Assembly: GCA_002719335.1 (NCBI GenBank)
Contig: PBHE01000003.1
Location: 90,179 to 154,178, forward strand
Source: Acidimicrobiaceae bacterium
Lineage (GTDB): Bacteria; Actinomycetota; Acidimicrobiia; Acidimicrobiales; Poriferisodalaceae
Length of the DNA stretch: 64,000 nucleotides
Reading direction: 5' to 3'
Both the position numbers and the translations under genes were made by a program. Position 1 is the first letter of the stretch, and every line of letters begins with the position of its first letter. Shown here in pieces: positions 20,155-29,537 of the stretch. Under the pieces are notes generated by a model, which saw only the letters and a list, made by a program, of their open reading frames with translations, did not search any database and was not told where the DNA came from.

Positions 20155-21192
20155 ATGCCAGCCACCATTTATTACGAAGCCGACGCCGATTTAGGGCGCC
20201 TCACGGGACGCACCGTCGCGATCATGGGCTACGGCTCACAAGGACACGCCCACGCCCTGAACCTTCGGGACAGTGGCGTCAACGTGGTTGTCGGCCTTCG
20301 TGACGGTTCCTCGTCAATAGCAAAGGCAGAAGCCGAAGGCTTACCAGTGCTCAGTATTTCTGAAGCAGCGGCGCAAGCCGACATCATGATGATGGCACTG
20401 CCTGACACCGAACAGGCCGCGATCTATGCAGAACAAATCGTCCCAAATCTGTCCACCGGGAATGCCATCGCGTTTTCTCACGGTTTCAATATTCATTTTG
20501 ACCAAATTCAGCCCCCTGACGACGTCGACGTGTGGATGATCGCTCCGAAGGGACCTGGACACCACGTTCGCCGAACCTACGCCGAAGGCGGAGGTGTCCC
20601 GGCGCTTGTGGCAATTCATCAAGACGCGACAGGCAACGCACTCGCCGACGCCCTCGCGTACGCCAAGGGAATCGGAGGCACTCGAGGCGGGGTATTGAGC
20701 ACTACATTCGCGGAGGAAACCGAGACCGACTTATTCGGTGAACAAGTTGTGCTCTGCGGTGGATTGACCGAATTAATCCGAGCGGGTTACGACACGCTTG
20801 TCGAAGCGGGTTACCAGCCCGAGTCCGCCTACTTCGAAACCCTCCATGAGGTGAAGTTGATCGTCGACTTCATATACGAGGCTGGAATTGCTGGAATGCG
20901 TTATTCAATTTCAACAACGGCTGAATATGGAGACTTGACTCGAGGACCTCGGATCATCACTGACGAGACACGGGCAGAGATGAGGCGAATTCTCGCTGAG
21001 ATCCAAGACGGCAGCTTCGCGCAGGAATGGATCGACGAGAATCGCAACGGATTACCCAACTACAAGCGGCTCGTAGAGGAAGGAAAGCAACATCCTATTG
21101 AAGCCGTGGGAAATGAATTGCGAGCGATGATGCCATGGATTACCGCAGGCAAGCAGGACGTTACTGAAGTATCGGGTGGCGGCGTCAACTAA
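20155..21192 (+). CDS. ilvC: ketol-acid reductoisomerase
   Basis: A 345-residue class I enzyme that isomerises and reduces acetolactate to dihydroxyisovalerate with NADPH and magnesium. The Rossmann motif [17 protein letters not shown] and the following VGLRDGSSS loop, the HGFNIHF segment, [22 protein letters not shown], and the knotted C-terminal domain ([35 protein letters not shown]) are all present. A 65-bp gap separates it from ilvN; this contains a small CCGC/GCGG hairpin (about 20121-20132) followed by pyrimidines that could trim or partly terminate the transcript. An AGGAG lies 9 bases before the ATG. Confidence 0.96.
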   Translation: MPATIYYEADADLGRLTGRTVAIMGYGSQGHAHALNLRDSGVNVVVGLRDGSSSIAKAEAEGLPVLSISEAAAQADIMMMALPDTEQAAIYAEQIVPNLSTGNAIAFSHGFNIHFDQIQPPDDVDVWMIAPKGPGHHVRRTYAEGGGVPALVAIHQDATGNALADALAYAKGIGGTRGGVLSTTFAEETETDLFGEQVVLCGGLTELIRAGYDTLVEAGYQPESAYFETLHEVKLIVDFIYEAGIAGMRYSISTTAEYGDLTRGPRIITDETRAEMRRILAEIQDGSFAQEWIDENRNGLPNYKRLVEEGKQHPIEAVGNELRAMMPWITAGKQDVTEVSGGGVN

Positions 21193-21249
21193 ATCAACTA
21201 GACGGCACCGAATGCTTTCTTGTCGACGATCTTGGGAAGGAGTGACGGG

Positions 21250-21819
21250 GTGGCAAACCGATTGGTGACCCCAATAAGTGCGCCGCGACGCGGCTGTCTG
21301 CTGGTTGCAACTCCCCAACTAGAAGATCCGAACTTTTGGCGTTCGGTAGTACTGCTCATCGAACACGAGGCAGAAGGTTCTTTGGGTGTCATTCTCAACC
21401 GGCCATCTGAAATTTCGACCGAACAAATTCTTCCCCGATGGGTAGGAGATGGGGGAATCACTCCAAAAGTTTTTTCTGGTGGGCCGATCCAACCGAATGC
21501 CCTGATTGCGCTTGTTCCCGCGTCGGCTACTTGGAGGGGTTCGACTCCCATTACTGAGCAGATAGCGTTATTAGATGTAGAAGAGGAGCCAGACATAGCT
21601 CAAGAAGACTTGGGAAACGTGTGTCTTTACTTGGGTTATTCCGGTTGGAGTGCAGGTCAACTGCACGCCGAACTAGAAGAAGGAGCGTGGTGGACCTTTG
21701 ACGCGGATCCGGGCGATTTAATTTCAGATCCGTCCGATTCATGGTCTCGAGTGCTGAGTCGTCAAAACTCCGCGGCACGACTAATAGCATTTCACCCGAA
21801 TCACTCATATCTGAATTGA
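21250..21819 (+). CDS. AlgH/YqgE (UPF0301) family protein
   Basis: A 189-residue protein with the family pattern RGCLLVATPQLEDPNFWRSVVLLIEHEAEGSLGVILNRPS, then VFSGGPIQPNALIAL and the LGYSGWSAGQLHAELEEGAWW block. The biochemical role of the family is unsettled; structures show a compact alpha/beta fold. The GTG at 21250 is chosen over an in-frame TTG at 21220 because an AAGGAG (about 21237-21242) lies at the right distance. It follows ilvC by 57 bp and converges on serC after 28 bp. Confidence 0.88.
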   Translation: MANRLVTPISAPRRGCLLVATPQLEDPNFWRSVVLLIEHEAEGSLGVILNRPSEISTEQILPRWVGDGGITPKVFSGGPIQPNALIALVPASATWRGSTPITEQIALLDVEEEPDIAQEDLGNVCLYLGYSGWSAGQLHAELEEGAWWTFDADPGDLISDPSDSWSRVLSRQNSAARLIAFHPNHSYLN

Positions 21820-21847
21820 GTCAGCTGAAAACTTTGTCCAGCGTCGT

Positions 21848-22966
21848 TTACGTCAAAGATTCGACGATGTAATCGATGCATGCGCACAATGCTCGTACAT
21901 CGTCGGGATCGACCGCCGGGAATGTCGCGATCCGAAGCTGATTTCGGCCAAGTTTGCGATATGACTCTGTATCAAGGATGCCGTTGGCTCGAAGCACTCT
22001 GCTAATTGCATCTGCCTCAACACCATCAAAATCGATAGTGCACACAACAGGTGAACGTTGACCTGCGTCGATGACGAAGGGTTCAGCGAAGGGCCTCGCG
22101 TCAGCCCACTGGTAAATCGTGTCGCTGCTTGCCCTACATCGAGCTTCGGACCACTGAAGCCCACCTGACTCGTTGATCCAGTCAACCGTTTCCGCTGTCA
22201 GAAAAATTGTCGCGAGGCTTGGTGTGTTGTAGGTCTGGTTTTGGCGAGAGTTAGTAAGAGCGATCCCCAAATCTAAACCGGCAGGAATCCAACGATCTCC
22301 TGAAGCGAGAAGCTCGATGCGCTCAACTGCGCGAGGAGAACACGCGGCAAGCCACAAACCGCCGTCAGAAGCTAAGGCCTTTTGAGGGGCAAAGTAGTAA
22401 CAATCGACCTCGGATGAGTTCCATTGGATTGCCCCCGCTGCTGATGTTGCATCTACGAGTACTAACCCTTCGCTGGTTGGGCGACTTAGGACTGCCGACA
22501 CACCAGTTGACGTCTCGTTGTGGGTAAGTGCATAAGTGTCGACATTTGACGCGATTGGAAGCGGGTGCGTGCCCGGTTCGCTGCTGATGATTTGAGGTTC
22601 CGCGAGATGTGGAGCTGCTTGGACCACCTGGGCGAATTTTGACGAGAACTCACCGAAGTCCAAGTGCTGACTGACATATTCGATCAAACCGAAAGACGCC
22701 GCATCCCAAAAGAGGGTCGTACCACCGTTACCTAAAATAATTTCCCAACCATCTGGTAAATCAAATAGATTTATGAGTCCGCTTCGTAGCCTTGACACTT
22801 GGTCTTTAACGGTTGCTCGGCGGTGACTGGTCCCTAAATAGTCTTGAGCGAGACTAGAAAGAGCGTGAATAGCTTCAGGTCGGACCTTGGAAGGGCCTGA
22901 CCCGAAACGCCCATCTTTGGGAAGTAATGCAGTGGGAAGAGAAATGGAAGTTTCAGTCGCGGTCAT
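21848..22966 (-). CDS. serC: phosphoserine aminotransferase, actinobacterial type
   Basis: A 372-residue fold-type I PLP enzyme matching the mycobacterial-type Ser[18 protein letters not shown] at the start, [34 protein letters not shown] for cofactor binding, [12 protein letters not shown], and the PLP lysine in [16 protein letters not shown]. It converts 3-phosphohydroxypyruvate plus glutamate to phosphoserine. It is divergent from the aminotransferase gene (60 bp) and lies near serA, so serine synthesis is clustered. No serB phosphatase was recognised in the window. Confidence 0.93.
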   Translation of the reverse strand: MTATETSISLPTALLPKDGRFGSGPSKVRPEAIHALSSLAQDYLGTSHRRATVKDQVSRLRSGLINLFDLPDGWEIILGNGGTTLFWDAASFGLIEYVSQHLDFGEFSSKFAQVVQAAPHLAEPQIISSEPGTHPLPIASNVDTYALTHNETSTGVSAVLSRPTSEGLVLVDATSAAGAIQWNSSEVDCYYFAPQKALASDGGLWLAACSPRAVERIELLASGDRWIPAGLDLGIALTNSRQNQTYNTPSLATIFLTAETVDWINESGGLQWSEARCRASSDTIYQWADARPFAEPFVIDAGQRSPVVCTIDFDGVEADAISRVLRANGILDTESYRKLGRNQLRIATFPAVDPDDVRALCACIDYIVESLT

Positions 22967-23026
22967 CGCCTGCCACTATGTCCGTCGGACGTTTGCGACA
23001 CGTCCCGATCACTCAGGAGTGTATCC

Positions 23027-24223
23027 GTGACCAATCGAATTTCGTCAGCCGTAGAACAGATCGCCGAATCAGCAACGCTTGCCGTTGATGCAAAAGCTAA
23101 GGCTTTGAAGGCATCAGGGCGAAATGTCATCGGTTTCGGCGCCGGTGAGCCCGATTTCGCCACACCTGGCTACATAGTGCAGGCCGCTATATCTGCTTGC
23201 GCCGAAGCCAGACATCACCATTACTCGCCGGCCGGTGGACTTCCGGAGCTCAAGGAAGCCTTGTCCGTGAAGACGATGCGCGACTCCGGCTTGGATATTC
23301 CACTCGACCAATTCTTGGTTACCAATGGCGGAAAGCAAGCTGTTTTCAACACGATGATGACGTTGCTAGACCCGGGTGACGAAGTGTTGCTCCCAGCTCC
23401 GTATTGGACGACATACCCCGAATCAATTCGCATGTTTGGTGGAGTTCCGATCGAAATCTTCGCAGGTGCCGATCAAGGATTTCGCGTCACCGTTGAACAA
23501 CTCGAAGCAGCAACAAACGAGCGGACAAAAGCATTGGTGTTCGTATCCCCGTCGAACCCGACTGGTGCGGTCTATTCGAAACAAGAAATAGAGGCGATAG
23601 GTCGTTGGGCTGTCGCTAACGACATATGGGTGATCACCGACGAAATATATGAACACCTTGTGTACGGCGACGCGGTTCACTATTCGATGCCGGTTGTGGT
23701 CCCCGAAATCCTCGATAAATGCGTCGTGTTAAACGGTGTAGCAAAGACGTACGCGATGACTGGATGGCGTGTGGGTTGGATGGCCGGACCCCCCGACATC
23801 ATCAAGGCGGCTTCGAACATGCAAAGTCACGCCACCTCGAATGTTTGTAACGTGGCCCAAGTCGCGGCAGCTGCAGCCGTAAGCGGGAATCTCGATGACA
23901 TAGGAGTCATGCGTGCCGCTTTTGATGAACGTCGCCTCACAATCCACCGCATGTTGAATGAAATTGAAGGAGTCGCGTGCCTTGAACCGCAAGGAGCCTT
24001 CTATGCGTTCCCATCGTTGCAGGGGTTGATTGGTCGAATAATTGCGGGCCGCGAAGTGGATTCAACTCTGGATTTGGCAACGATCGTGTTGGAAGAAGCG
24101 AACGTCGCCTTTGTGCCCGGCGAAGCATTCGGCGCACCGGGCTATGGCCGTTTCTCCTTTGCCTTAGGCCTCGACGATCTAGTCGAGGGAATCAACCGCG
24201 TGACTGAACTGGTAGCAAGCTGA
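23027..24223 (+). CDS. aspC: aspartate aminotransferase (class I, subgroup 1-gamma type)
   Basis: A 398-residue PLP enzyme with [16 protein letters not shown] near the N-terminus, [65 protein letters not shown] and the PLP lysine in [16 protein letters not shown]. The final [13 protein letters not shown] carries the substrate-carboxylate arginine just upstream (GRFSFA). The enzyme interconverts aspartate and oxaloacetate with glutamate. The GTG at 23027 follows a moderate AGGAGTG. It is spaced 1 base from serA, so they form an operon. Confidence 0.9.
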   Translation: MTNRISSAVEQIAESATLAVDAKAKALKASGRNVIGFGAGEPDFATPGYIVQAAISACAEARHHHYSPAGGLPELKEALSVKTMRDSGLDIPLDQFLVTNGGKQAVFNTMMTLLDPGDEVLLPAPYWTTYPESIRMFGGVPIEIFAGADQGFRVTVEQLEAATNERTKALVFVSPSNPTGAVYSKQEIEAIGRWAVANDIWVITDEIYEHLVYGDAVHYSMPVVVPEILDKCVVLNGVAKTYAMTGWRVGWMAGPPDIIKAASNMQSHATSNVCNVAQVAAAAAVSGNLDDIGVMRAAFDERRLTIHRMLNEIEGVACLEPQGAFYAFPSLQGLIGRIIAGREVDSTLDLATIVLEEANVAFVPGEAFGAPGYGRFSFALGLDDLVEGINRVTELVAS

Positions 24224-24224
24224 A

Positions 24225-25793
24225 ATGGCCCGTGTTCTGGTGCCGGAGAAGTTGGCGGCGGCGGGTCTCGACCTTTTGCGAGCCCGCGGCCACGAAGTTG
24301 ATGTGCGCCTCGATCTCACCGCGAAAGAACTTCAATTGGCAATTACCGACGCGGATGCTCTAATTATTCGTTCTGCGACGGTGGTCGATGAGCGGCTCCT
24401 GGAGGCGGGGCGTCAGCTTCAAGTCGTTGGACGGGCAGGCGTGGGGTTGGACAATGTCGACACTGCCGCAGCAACGTCGCGTGGGATTCTTGTTTGTAAC
24501 GCTCCGGAGTCAAACGTGGTGTCAGCGGCGGAGCATTCGGTGGGTCTTCTCCTTGCGTTGGCGCGCAACCTCCCCCAAGCCCACGCCGCTCTTACCGATG
24601 GCCGTTGGGAACGCGGACTATGGACTGGCACCGAGTTGCTCCACAAAACGGTGGGCATTGTGGGGCTGGGGCGAGTCGGCCGGCTTGTCGCGCAGCGTTT
24701 GGCTGGCTTCGACGTGCGACTTCTGGCCTACGACCCTTTCGTGAGCGCAGATTCGGCACGCACCATCAACGTGGAAATGACGGAACTCGACGATCTGTTA
24801 AGCCGCTCCGATTTTGTGACGATTCATTTGCCAAAGAACGCTGAAACGGTCGGCCTCTTTAATGCCGAAAGATTCACCAAGTTCAAACCTGGCGCGCGCC
24901 TTGTCAATGCTGCGCGCGGCGGTGTGGTTGTGGAGGCTGATCTAGCGGCGGCCTTAGACAACCACCAAATTGCAGGCGCGGCGCTGGACGTTTTTGACAT
25001 AGAACCGAAGTCGGAGTCATCTCTTTTTGGTCGACCCGACGTAGTGGTGACCCCTCATTTAGGTGCCAGCACCCATGAGGCGCAAGATCGAGCCGGTGTG
25101 ACCATCGCTGAACAGGTCGCCTTAGCGCTTGATGGCGATTTCGTTCCGTTCGCAGTCAATATTGCCGCCGAAGAAGCATCTGATGCGCTTCGGCCGTATT
25201 TAGGAATCGGTGAGCGACTAGGAGCTTTCCTTGGTGGTTTGGTCCGGGGAATACCGGACGATATAGAGGTGAAAGTCGCAGGCGAGATCGCCGGATATGA
25301 CCGACGGATCCTCGTGCTGGCGATCCTACGAGGAATCCTTGGGCCCGCGGTGAGCGGCCCAGTCACCTTCGTGAACGCATTCGAATACGCCGAGAAGATG
25401 GGCGTACTGGTGCGCGACGTCGGGTCACAAGACGCTGGTGAATTCCGCAATTTGGTTGAAGTGCGCGGAGGCGGTCATTCTGTCGCGGGGACACTCGTCC
25501 GCTCTGGGAATGAACCGCGGATAGTGATGATCGACGACCACTCGGTTGAGGTCCCATTAGCGAATCACATATTGGTCATCCGCAATGATGACCGACCTGG
25601 AATGATCGGAATTGTGGGCACCATTCTGGGGAGGGCCGATGTCAATATTTCTTTTATGGGATTAGGGCGCGATCGGCGCGGTGATCTCGCCTTAATGGCG
25701 TTGGCGTCGGATGAAGTGATAGCTGACGACGTGTTAGAGACCTTGAAGACAGAGCCCGGTATTTGGTCAGCCTCACTTGTGAGCGTTGATTAA
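24225..25793 (+). CDS. serA: D-3-phosphoglycerate dehydrogenase, long form with ACT domain
   Basis: A 522-residue enzyme that starts serine synthesis by oxidising 3-phosphoglycerate with NAD+. Visible are VVGRAGVGLDNVDTAAA, the NAD motif GIVGLGRVGRLVAQRL, the catalytic arginine and histidine regions (NAARGGVVVEADL; TPHLGASTHEAQDRAG), the intermediate allosteric-substrate domain (about 310-445) and a C-terminal ACT domain (HILVIRNDDRPGMIGIVGTILG) for serine feedback. Length fits the actinobacterial long type. It follows the aminotransferase by 1 base and converges with leuD after 15 bp. Confidence 0.96.
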   Translation: MARVLVPEKLAAAGLDLLRARGHEVDVRLDLTAKELQLAITDADALIIRSATVVDERLLEAGRQLQVVGRAGVGLDNVDTAAATSRGILVCNAPESNVVSAAEHSVGLLLALARNLPQAHAALTDGRWERGLWTGTELLHKTVGIVGLGRVGRLVAQRLAGFDVRLLAYDPFVSADSARTINVEMTELDDLLSRSDFVTIHLPKNAETVGLFNAERFTKFKPGARLVNAARGGVVVEADLAAALDNHQIAGAALDVFDIEPKSESSLFGRPDVVVTPHLGASTHEAQDRAGVTIAEQVALALDGDFVPFAVNIAAEEASDALRPYLGIGERLGAFLGGLVRGIPDDIEVKVAGEIAGYDRRILVLAILRGILGPAVSGPVTFVNAFEYAEKMGVLVRDVGSQDAGEFRNLVEVRGGGHSVAGTLVRSGNEPRIVMIDDHSVEVPLANHILVIRNDDRPGMIGIVGTILGRADVNISFMGLGRDRRGDLALMALASDEVIADDVLETLKTEPGIWSASLVSVD

Positions 25794-25808
25794 TCACAAT
25801 CTGGTTAG

Positions 25809-26405
25809 TTAGCTTCGAGTGCTGGGTAACCATCCCGGTCGGGTTCCCTCAAAAGCCCCGATTGATTTCTCACTGCGGAGGGTGATTCCAATATCGTCGA
25901 GCCCTTCGAGAAACCGTTCCTGGGTTGCTGAATCCATAGGAAAATCTTCTTCAAGCCCGATGGCTGGAGCCAGCACCTTTAGCCGTTCCACGTCAACGGT
26001 CACTGCGAGGTCAGGGTCTAAATGGAGAGCTTCTCTGAGTTTGGTCGCGCTGTCCTCGCTGATCTGGCAGGGAATGAGCCCGTTTTTTGTGGCGTTGTTT
26101 CTGAATATGTCCCCGAACCGAGGCGAGATCACTGCCATGAAGCCGTAATCCATTAGAGCCCACACAGCGTGCTCGCGAGAAGACCCCGTTCCGAAGTTGA
26201 GACCAGCTACCAAAATTGAGGCCCCGGCGTAACTTTCGTCGTTCAAAATGAAGTCTCGTTGATCTCGCCATTCGGAGAACAAACCCTTGCCGAATCCGGT
26301 GCGTTCTACCCGCTTTAGCCAGTCGCTGGGGATGATTTGATCAGTGTCGACATCGCTGCGATCGAGCGGCACTGCTCGTCCTTCGTGAACTCGAACTGCT
26401 TGCAT
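25809..26405 (-). CDS. leuD: 3-isopropylmalate dehydratase small subunit
   Basis: A 198-residue swivel-domain subunit. Seen are VPLDRSDVDTDQIIPSDWLKRVERTGFGKGLFSEWR, the substrate loop ILVAGLNFGTGSSREHAVWAL and ISPRFGDIFRNNATKNGLIP. Together with LeuC it isomerises isopropylmalate, and with citramalate as substrate it serves the isoleucine route. The ATG at 26405 is preferred: starting at the in-frame 26456 would overlap leuC and add 17 unrelated residues. The leuC stop is 13 bp upstream. Confidence 0.95.
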   Translation of the reverse strand: MQAVRVHEGRAVPLDRSDVDTDQIIPSDWLKRVERTGFGKGLFSEWRDQRDFILNDESYAGASILVAGLNFGTGSSREHAVWALMDYGFMAVISPRFGDIFRNNATKNGLIPCQISEDSATKLREALHLDPDLAVTVDVERLKVLAPAIGLEEDFPMDSATQERFLEGLDDIGITLRSEKSIGAFEGTRPGWLPSTRS

Positions 26406-26418
26406 TTGCCGACCCCTT

Positions 26419-27822
26419 TCAGTCCAAATCCGCGGGAGTAACGAATGTCCCTGCAATAGCCGTAGCCGCAGCTACGGCTGGTGAAACCAGGTGCGTTCTG
26501 CCGCCCCGGCCCTGCCTGCCTTCGAAGTTTCTGTTCGAGGTAGACGCGGAACGCTCACCTGGCTCCAACTTGTCGGCGTTCATCGCCAGACACATAGAGC
26601 ACCCTGGCTCGCGCCAATCGAAACCTGCATCCGTGAACACTCGGTCCAGGCCCTCTGCCTCTGCTTGAACCTTCACCTCAAAAGAACCAGGTACCACGAG
26701 GGTTCGCACCCCATCTTTGACTTTGCGTCCCCTTGCCACTTCGGCCGCGGACCGAAGATCTTCAATACGAGAATTGGTGCACGAGCCGATAAACACAGTG
26801 TCCACGGCTACGTCACTGAGTTTTTTGCCTGCAGTAAGTCCCATATATTCCAAAGCGCGTTCGGCGGTTCCGGCCGCGACGGGGTCGGAATAAGCGTCGG
26901 GACCGGGGATAGGAGCGCTAATGGGAATGACGTGAGCTGGATTCGTTCCCCAAGTCACGTGAGGCTCCAACTGAGTAGCGTCAATATCCACCGACTGATC
27001 GAAGGAAGCGTCGGAATCGGTGGTCAACGCGGCCCAGTCCGCGACCGCAGTTTCCCAGTCCTCGCCTGAGGGGGCATGGAGGCGACCTTGTAGGTAGGCA
27101 AAAGTAGTTTCGTCGGGAGCTACCAGGCCTGCTTTGGCGCCAGCCTCAATAGACATGTTGCAAACCGTCATACGGCCTTCCATTGACAGAGCACGGACTG
27201 CAGAACCGCGATACTCGATGATGTGTCCGATGCCGCCTCCGGTTCCAATACGGCCGATGATTGCGAGAATGATGTCTTTCGCTGTTACTCCTGAAGGTGC
27301 TTCGCCCTCAACGTTGATAGCCATGGTGCCGGGTCGAGTTTGTGGAAGAGTTTGGCTTGCCAGCACGTGCTCTACTTCGGAGGTACCGATCCCAAATGCT
27401 AAGGCACCGAATGCGCCATGGGTAGATGTGTGGCTATCTCCACAGACCACCGTCATGCCCGGCAAGGTGAGACCTTTTTCGGGGCCAATGACGTGGACGA
27501 TTCCCTGACCAGGATCACCCATCGGGTACAACTGGATTTCGAATTCCTCGCAGTTTGATCGCAGAACTTCAACTTGCTTTCTGCTGATCGGATCGGGAAT
27601 TGGGAGATGAATATCCTCCGTGGGAACGTTGTGATCCTCGGTCGCCACTGTGAGGTCAGGCCGCCGCACGCTGCGACCATTGAGTCGTAATCCATCAAAG
27701 GCCTGGGGGGATGTCACTTCGTGAATTAGATGGAGATCTATGTACAAAAGGTCGGGTAGTCCGTCGCCACTTCGGACTATGTGTTGTTCCCAAACCTTGT
27801 CGCTAATGGTCTTACCGGACAT
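26419..27822 (-). CDS. leuC: 3-isopropylmalate dehydratase large subunit
   Basis: A 467-residue aconitase-family protein holding the [4Fe-4S] cluster: the cysteines are in [16 protein letters not shown] and [11 protein letters not shown]. Other signatures are [68 protein letters not shown] and [30 protein letters not shown]. It works with LeuD in leucine synthesis and probably with CimA products. It lies 53 bp after the alpha/beta hydrolase on the same strand, so its promoter may be in that gap or further up at greA. Confidence 0.96.
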   Translation of the reverse strand: MSGKTISDKVWEQHIVRSGDGLPDLLYIDLHLIHEVTSPQAFDGLRLNGRSVRRPDLTVATEDHNVPTEDIHLPIPDPISRKQVEVLRSNCEEFEIQLYPMGDPGQGIVHVIGPEKGLTLPGMTVVCGDSHTSTHGAFGALAFGIGTSEVEHVLASQTLPQTRPGTMAINVEGEAPSGVTAKDIILAIIGRIGTGGGIGHIIEYRGSAVRALSMEGRMTVCNMSIEAGAKAGLVAPDETTFAYLQGRLHAPSGEDWETAVADWAALTTDSDASFDQSVDIDATQLEPHVTWGTNPAHVIPISAPIPGPDAYSDPVAAGTAERALEYMGLTAGKKLSDVAVDTVFIGSCTNSRIEDLRSAAEVARGRKVKDGVRTLVVPGSFEVKVQAEAEGLDRVFTDAGFDWREPGCSMCLAMNADKLEPGERSASTSNRNFEGRQGRGGRTHLVSPAVAAATAIAGTFVTPADLD

Positions 27823-27875
27823 CCAGATCCTTTTTCGTGCTCATGTTATGTACCTCAAGTGCACCACGTACTGTG

Positions 27876-28790
27876 TCAGTTCGCGCCTGCTTCGGTCCAA
27901 CCAGACTTTGTGAGAACGTCGGAGATGGCGGCTAGAAGTGCTTCACGGAACAGCTCGGGTTGACCGACACAGACGGTATGGGTGCCGTCTATGTCATGCC
28001 AGGTTGCGCCTGGAATTACTTCCAACATGGCTCGTTGCCGTGCGATAGAGACGACCTCGTCGTCCTTTGTCACTACCGCAGAGACCGGAACATCAATGGT
28101 CCGTAGCCAGCGGCGACTATCGAACAATCCGATGCGACGTCCTGCCTGGATGAGTTTAAGCGGGTCGTGGCGGCGTAACTCTCCGATAGCCCATTGTCGA
28201 AGGTCTCGTCCTGACTTTCCTGTTAGAAGTTGACTCCCTATGAGTTGACGCAATGCTTTGGGAATAACTCGCGCCGCCAGGGCCAGAGTGCCTATCGCTG
28301 CGAAACGCACTTGGTCTTGTCGGGTGGTGCTAAATGAGGCTGCGGACGCGCACATCACTAGCCCCAACACTCGGGAGGGGTGTCTGCGCCAAATTAGTTG
28401 AGCAATTGGGCCCCCCATGGAGTACCCGACAGCGACGACGTGTTCGATTCCGAGCTCGTCGAGAAGCGCAACAGCATCGTCAGCGCAGTCTGTCAATCGA
28501 AACGGTTTCTGGGAACGAATTCCCCGACCATGACCACGATGGTCAAGGGCGATAAGTCCGTATCTGCCTTCGAGGGCCGCGTAGCTGCTGTACCAATTCA
28601 GATCCGCTGTGGCGGCCCAACCATGAAGCAACAAAATGGTCGGAGCGCCTGGCGGTGCCTGCAGTAGACGTGCGAATGTGCGACCTCGGCCTGATAAGTC
28701 GTAGTGGCGGCCTCGTGGAAGCACCATACGGTTTTTGTGGTCATCTGTTTGAGAAGCTTCTCTGGGGGCAATTGCTGGGTCGCCGGTCAT
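27876..28790 (-). CDS. alpha/beta hydrolase
   Basis: A 304-residue hydrolase with ILLLHGWAATADLNW (oxyanion HG), the nucleophile elbow VAVGYSMGGPIAQL (serine in GYSMGG), a DEVV-type acid region (VTKDDEVV) and the histidine near the end (DGTHTVCVGQPELF). The cap region includes many basic residues. Substrate unknown; similar proteins range from esterases to lipases. It lies between greA (9 bp upstream in transcription) and leuC, probably one transcript. Confidence 0.8.
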   Translation of the reverse strand: MTGDPAIAPREASQTDDHKNRMVLPRGRHYDLSGRGRTFARLLQAPPGAPTILLLHGWAATADLNWYSSYAALEGRYGLIALDHRGHGRGIRSQKPFRLTDCADDAVALLDELGIEHVVAVGYSMGGPIAQLIWRRHPSRVLGLVMCASAASFSTTRQDQVRFAAIGTLALAARVIPKALRQLIGSQLLTGKSGRDLRQWAIGELRRHDPLKLIQAGRRIGLFDSRRWLRTIDVPVSAVVTKDDEVVSIARQRAMLEVIPGATWHDIDGTHTVCVGQPELFREALLAAISDVLTKSGWTEAGAN

Positions 28791-28799
28791 GGGAAACCT

Positions 28800-29267
28800 T
28801 CAAACCTCGATCGAGACGATCTCTACTGTCAAGGCACCCGCTTCGGCTTGGTAACTCACTGTTGCGCCGACGAGGGCACCCTCAAGAGCTTGTCCCATTG
28901 GTGAGCGTGGTGAAATAACTTCGAGATTGTCTCTACGTTCTTCAATCGAACCGAAAAGGTACCGCTCAGTCGCTTGATCACCATCGAATCTGATTTCAAC
29001 CACGACGCCTGACGTGACCGAATCATTTGATGTTTGCTCAAGAATTTCGCAATTTTCAAGGACTGACGTCAGGTGAAGTATGCGTCCTGCCATCTTTCCT
29101 TGTTCCTCTTTGGCTGCGTGGTAGTCGCCGTTCTCGGAGAGGTCACCAAGTAAACGAGCCTCTTCGATCTTGTCGGCAATTTCGATTCGGCCGCGAGTGG
29201 TTAGGTCTTTGAACTCAGCGGCGAGGCGTGCATGCGCTTCAGGAGAAAGACGGTGCGTTTCGGCCAT
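28800..29267 (-). CDS. greA: transcription elongation factor GreA
   Basis: A 155-residue protein with the N-terminal coiled coil bearing the acidic tip (LGDLSENGDYHAAKEEQGKM) that enters the RNA polymerase secondary channel, and the C-terminal FKBP-like domain (ISPRSPMGQALEGALVGATVSY). It rescues backtracked polymerase by stimulating RNA cleavage. It heads the leftward greA-hydrolase-leuCD set and is divergent from the leuB leader. Confidence 0.93.
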   Translation of the reverse strand: MAETHRLSPEAHARLAAEFKDLTTRGRIEIADKIEEARLLGDLSENGDYHAAKEEQGKMAGRILHLTSVLENCEILEQTSNDSVTSGVVVEIRFDGDQATERYLFGSIEERRDNLEVISPRSPMGQALEGALVGATVSYQAEAGALTVEIVSIEV

Positions 29268-29329
29268 TCTCAGAGGGTATCGAATTCGTGGCTATGCAAG
29301 AACGGTGACACGAATGTTCGGCTTGAGTT

Positions 29330-29359
29330 TTGAACTCAGTTTGACGTAGCGGCTCTAGT
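29330..29359 (+). promoter_or_regulatory. candidate promoter of the leuB leader transcript
   Basis: TTGAAC (29330-29335) and TCTAGT (29354-29359) are 18 bp apart. Transcription would begin about 29366-29368, at the ATG of the leader peptide, which lacks a Shine-Dalgarno sequence. TTGACG at 29341 is a second possible -35 element. The assignment rests on spacing and on the leader position only. Confidence 0.35.
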
Positions 29360-29367
29360 TGTCGAAA

Positions 29368-29415
29368 ATGGATGTTGTGAAGGCACTCTTGACCGTCATC
29401 ATCATCATTTCGTAG
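29368..29415 (+). CDS. leuB-cimA leader peptide rich in branched-chain residues (15 residues)
   Basis: The frame reads MDVVKALLTVIIIIS and ends at TAG 29413-29415. Nine of 15 residues are Val, Leu or Ile, with four consecutive Ile codons (ATC ATC ATC ATT, 29398-29409) directly before the hairpin region. This is the hallmark of transcription attenuation leaders such as ilvL and leuL. Downstream are leuB and cimA, which supply leucine and isoleucine precursors. No ribosome-binding site is visible, so the transcript may be leaderless. The product would be regulatory, not functional as a protein. Confidence 0.85.
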   Translation: MDVVKALLTVIIIIS

Positions 29416-29437
29416 CGCACACGGTCACCGTGTGCGC
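29415..29437 (+). promoter_or_regulatory. pause/anti-antiterminator hairpin in the leuB leader
   Basis: GCGCACAC (29415-29422) pairs perfectly with GTGTGCGC (29430-29437), with two further G:C pairs possible inside, starting on the leader stop codon. The segment ACGGTC (29421-29426) inside it can pair in two other ways: as ACGGTCA with TGACCGT in the leader frame (29390-29396, 7 bp), and as ACGGTC with GACCGT of the terminator arm (29443-29448, 6 bp). This is the set of exclusive folds an attenuator needs. Confidence 0.75.
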
Positions 29438-29441
29438 CTGT

Positions 29442-29474
29442 CGACCGTCCCTTTGGGACGGTCGTTGCCGTTAC
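29442..29474 (+). terminator. attenuator terminator hairpin before leuB
   Basis: CGACCGTCCC (29442-29451), loop TTT, and GGGACGGTCG (29455-29464) form a perfect 10-bp stem with a three-base loop. The tail TTGCCGTT is only partly T-rich, so termination may be partial or factor-aided, as is common in actinobacteria. The 5-prime arm is the part that the antiterminator segment would capture when a ribosome stalls at the Ile codons. Confidence 0.75.
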
Positions 29475-29537
29475 AGAGCCGCATATTGCAGCGGCACCCA
29501 CTGATCAACACCAAATATATAAATTAGGAGAATCGAC

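Noticed and set aside
27823..27875. A leader peptide before leuC on the minus strand.
   Set aside because: Short frames there have no run of Leu, Val or Ile codons and no terminator hairpin follows.
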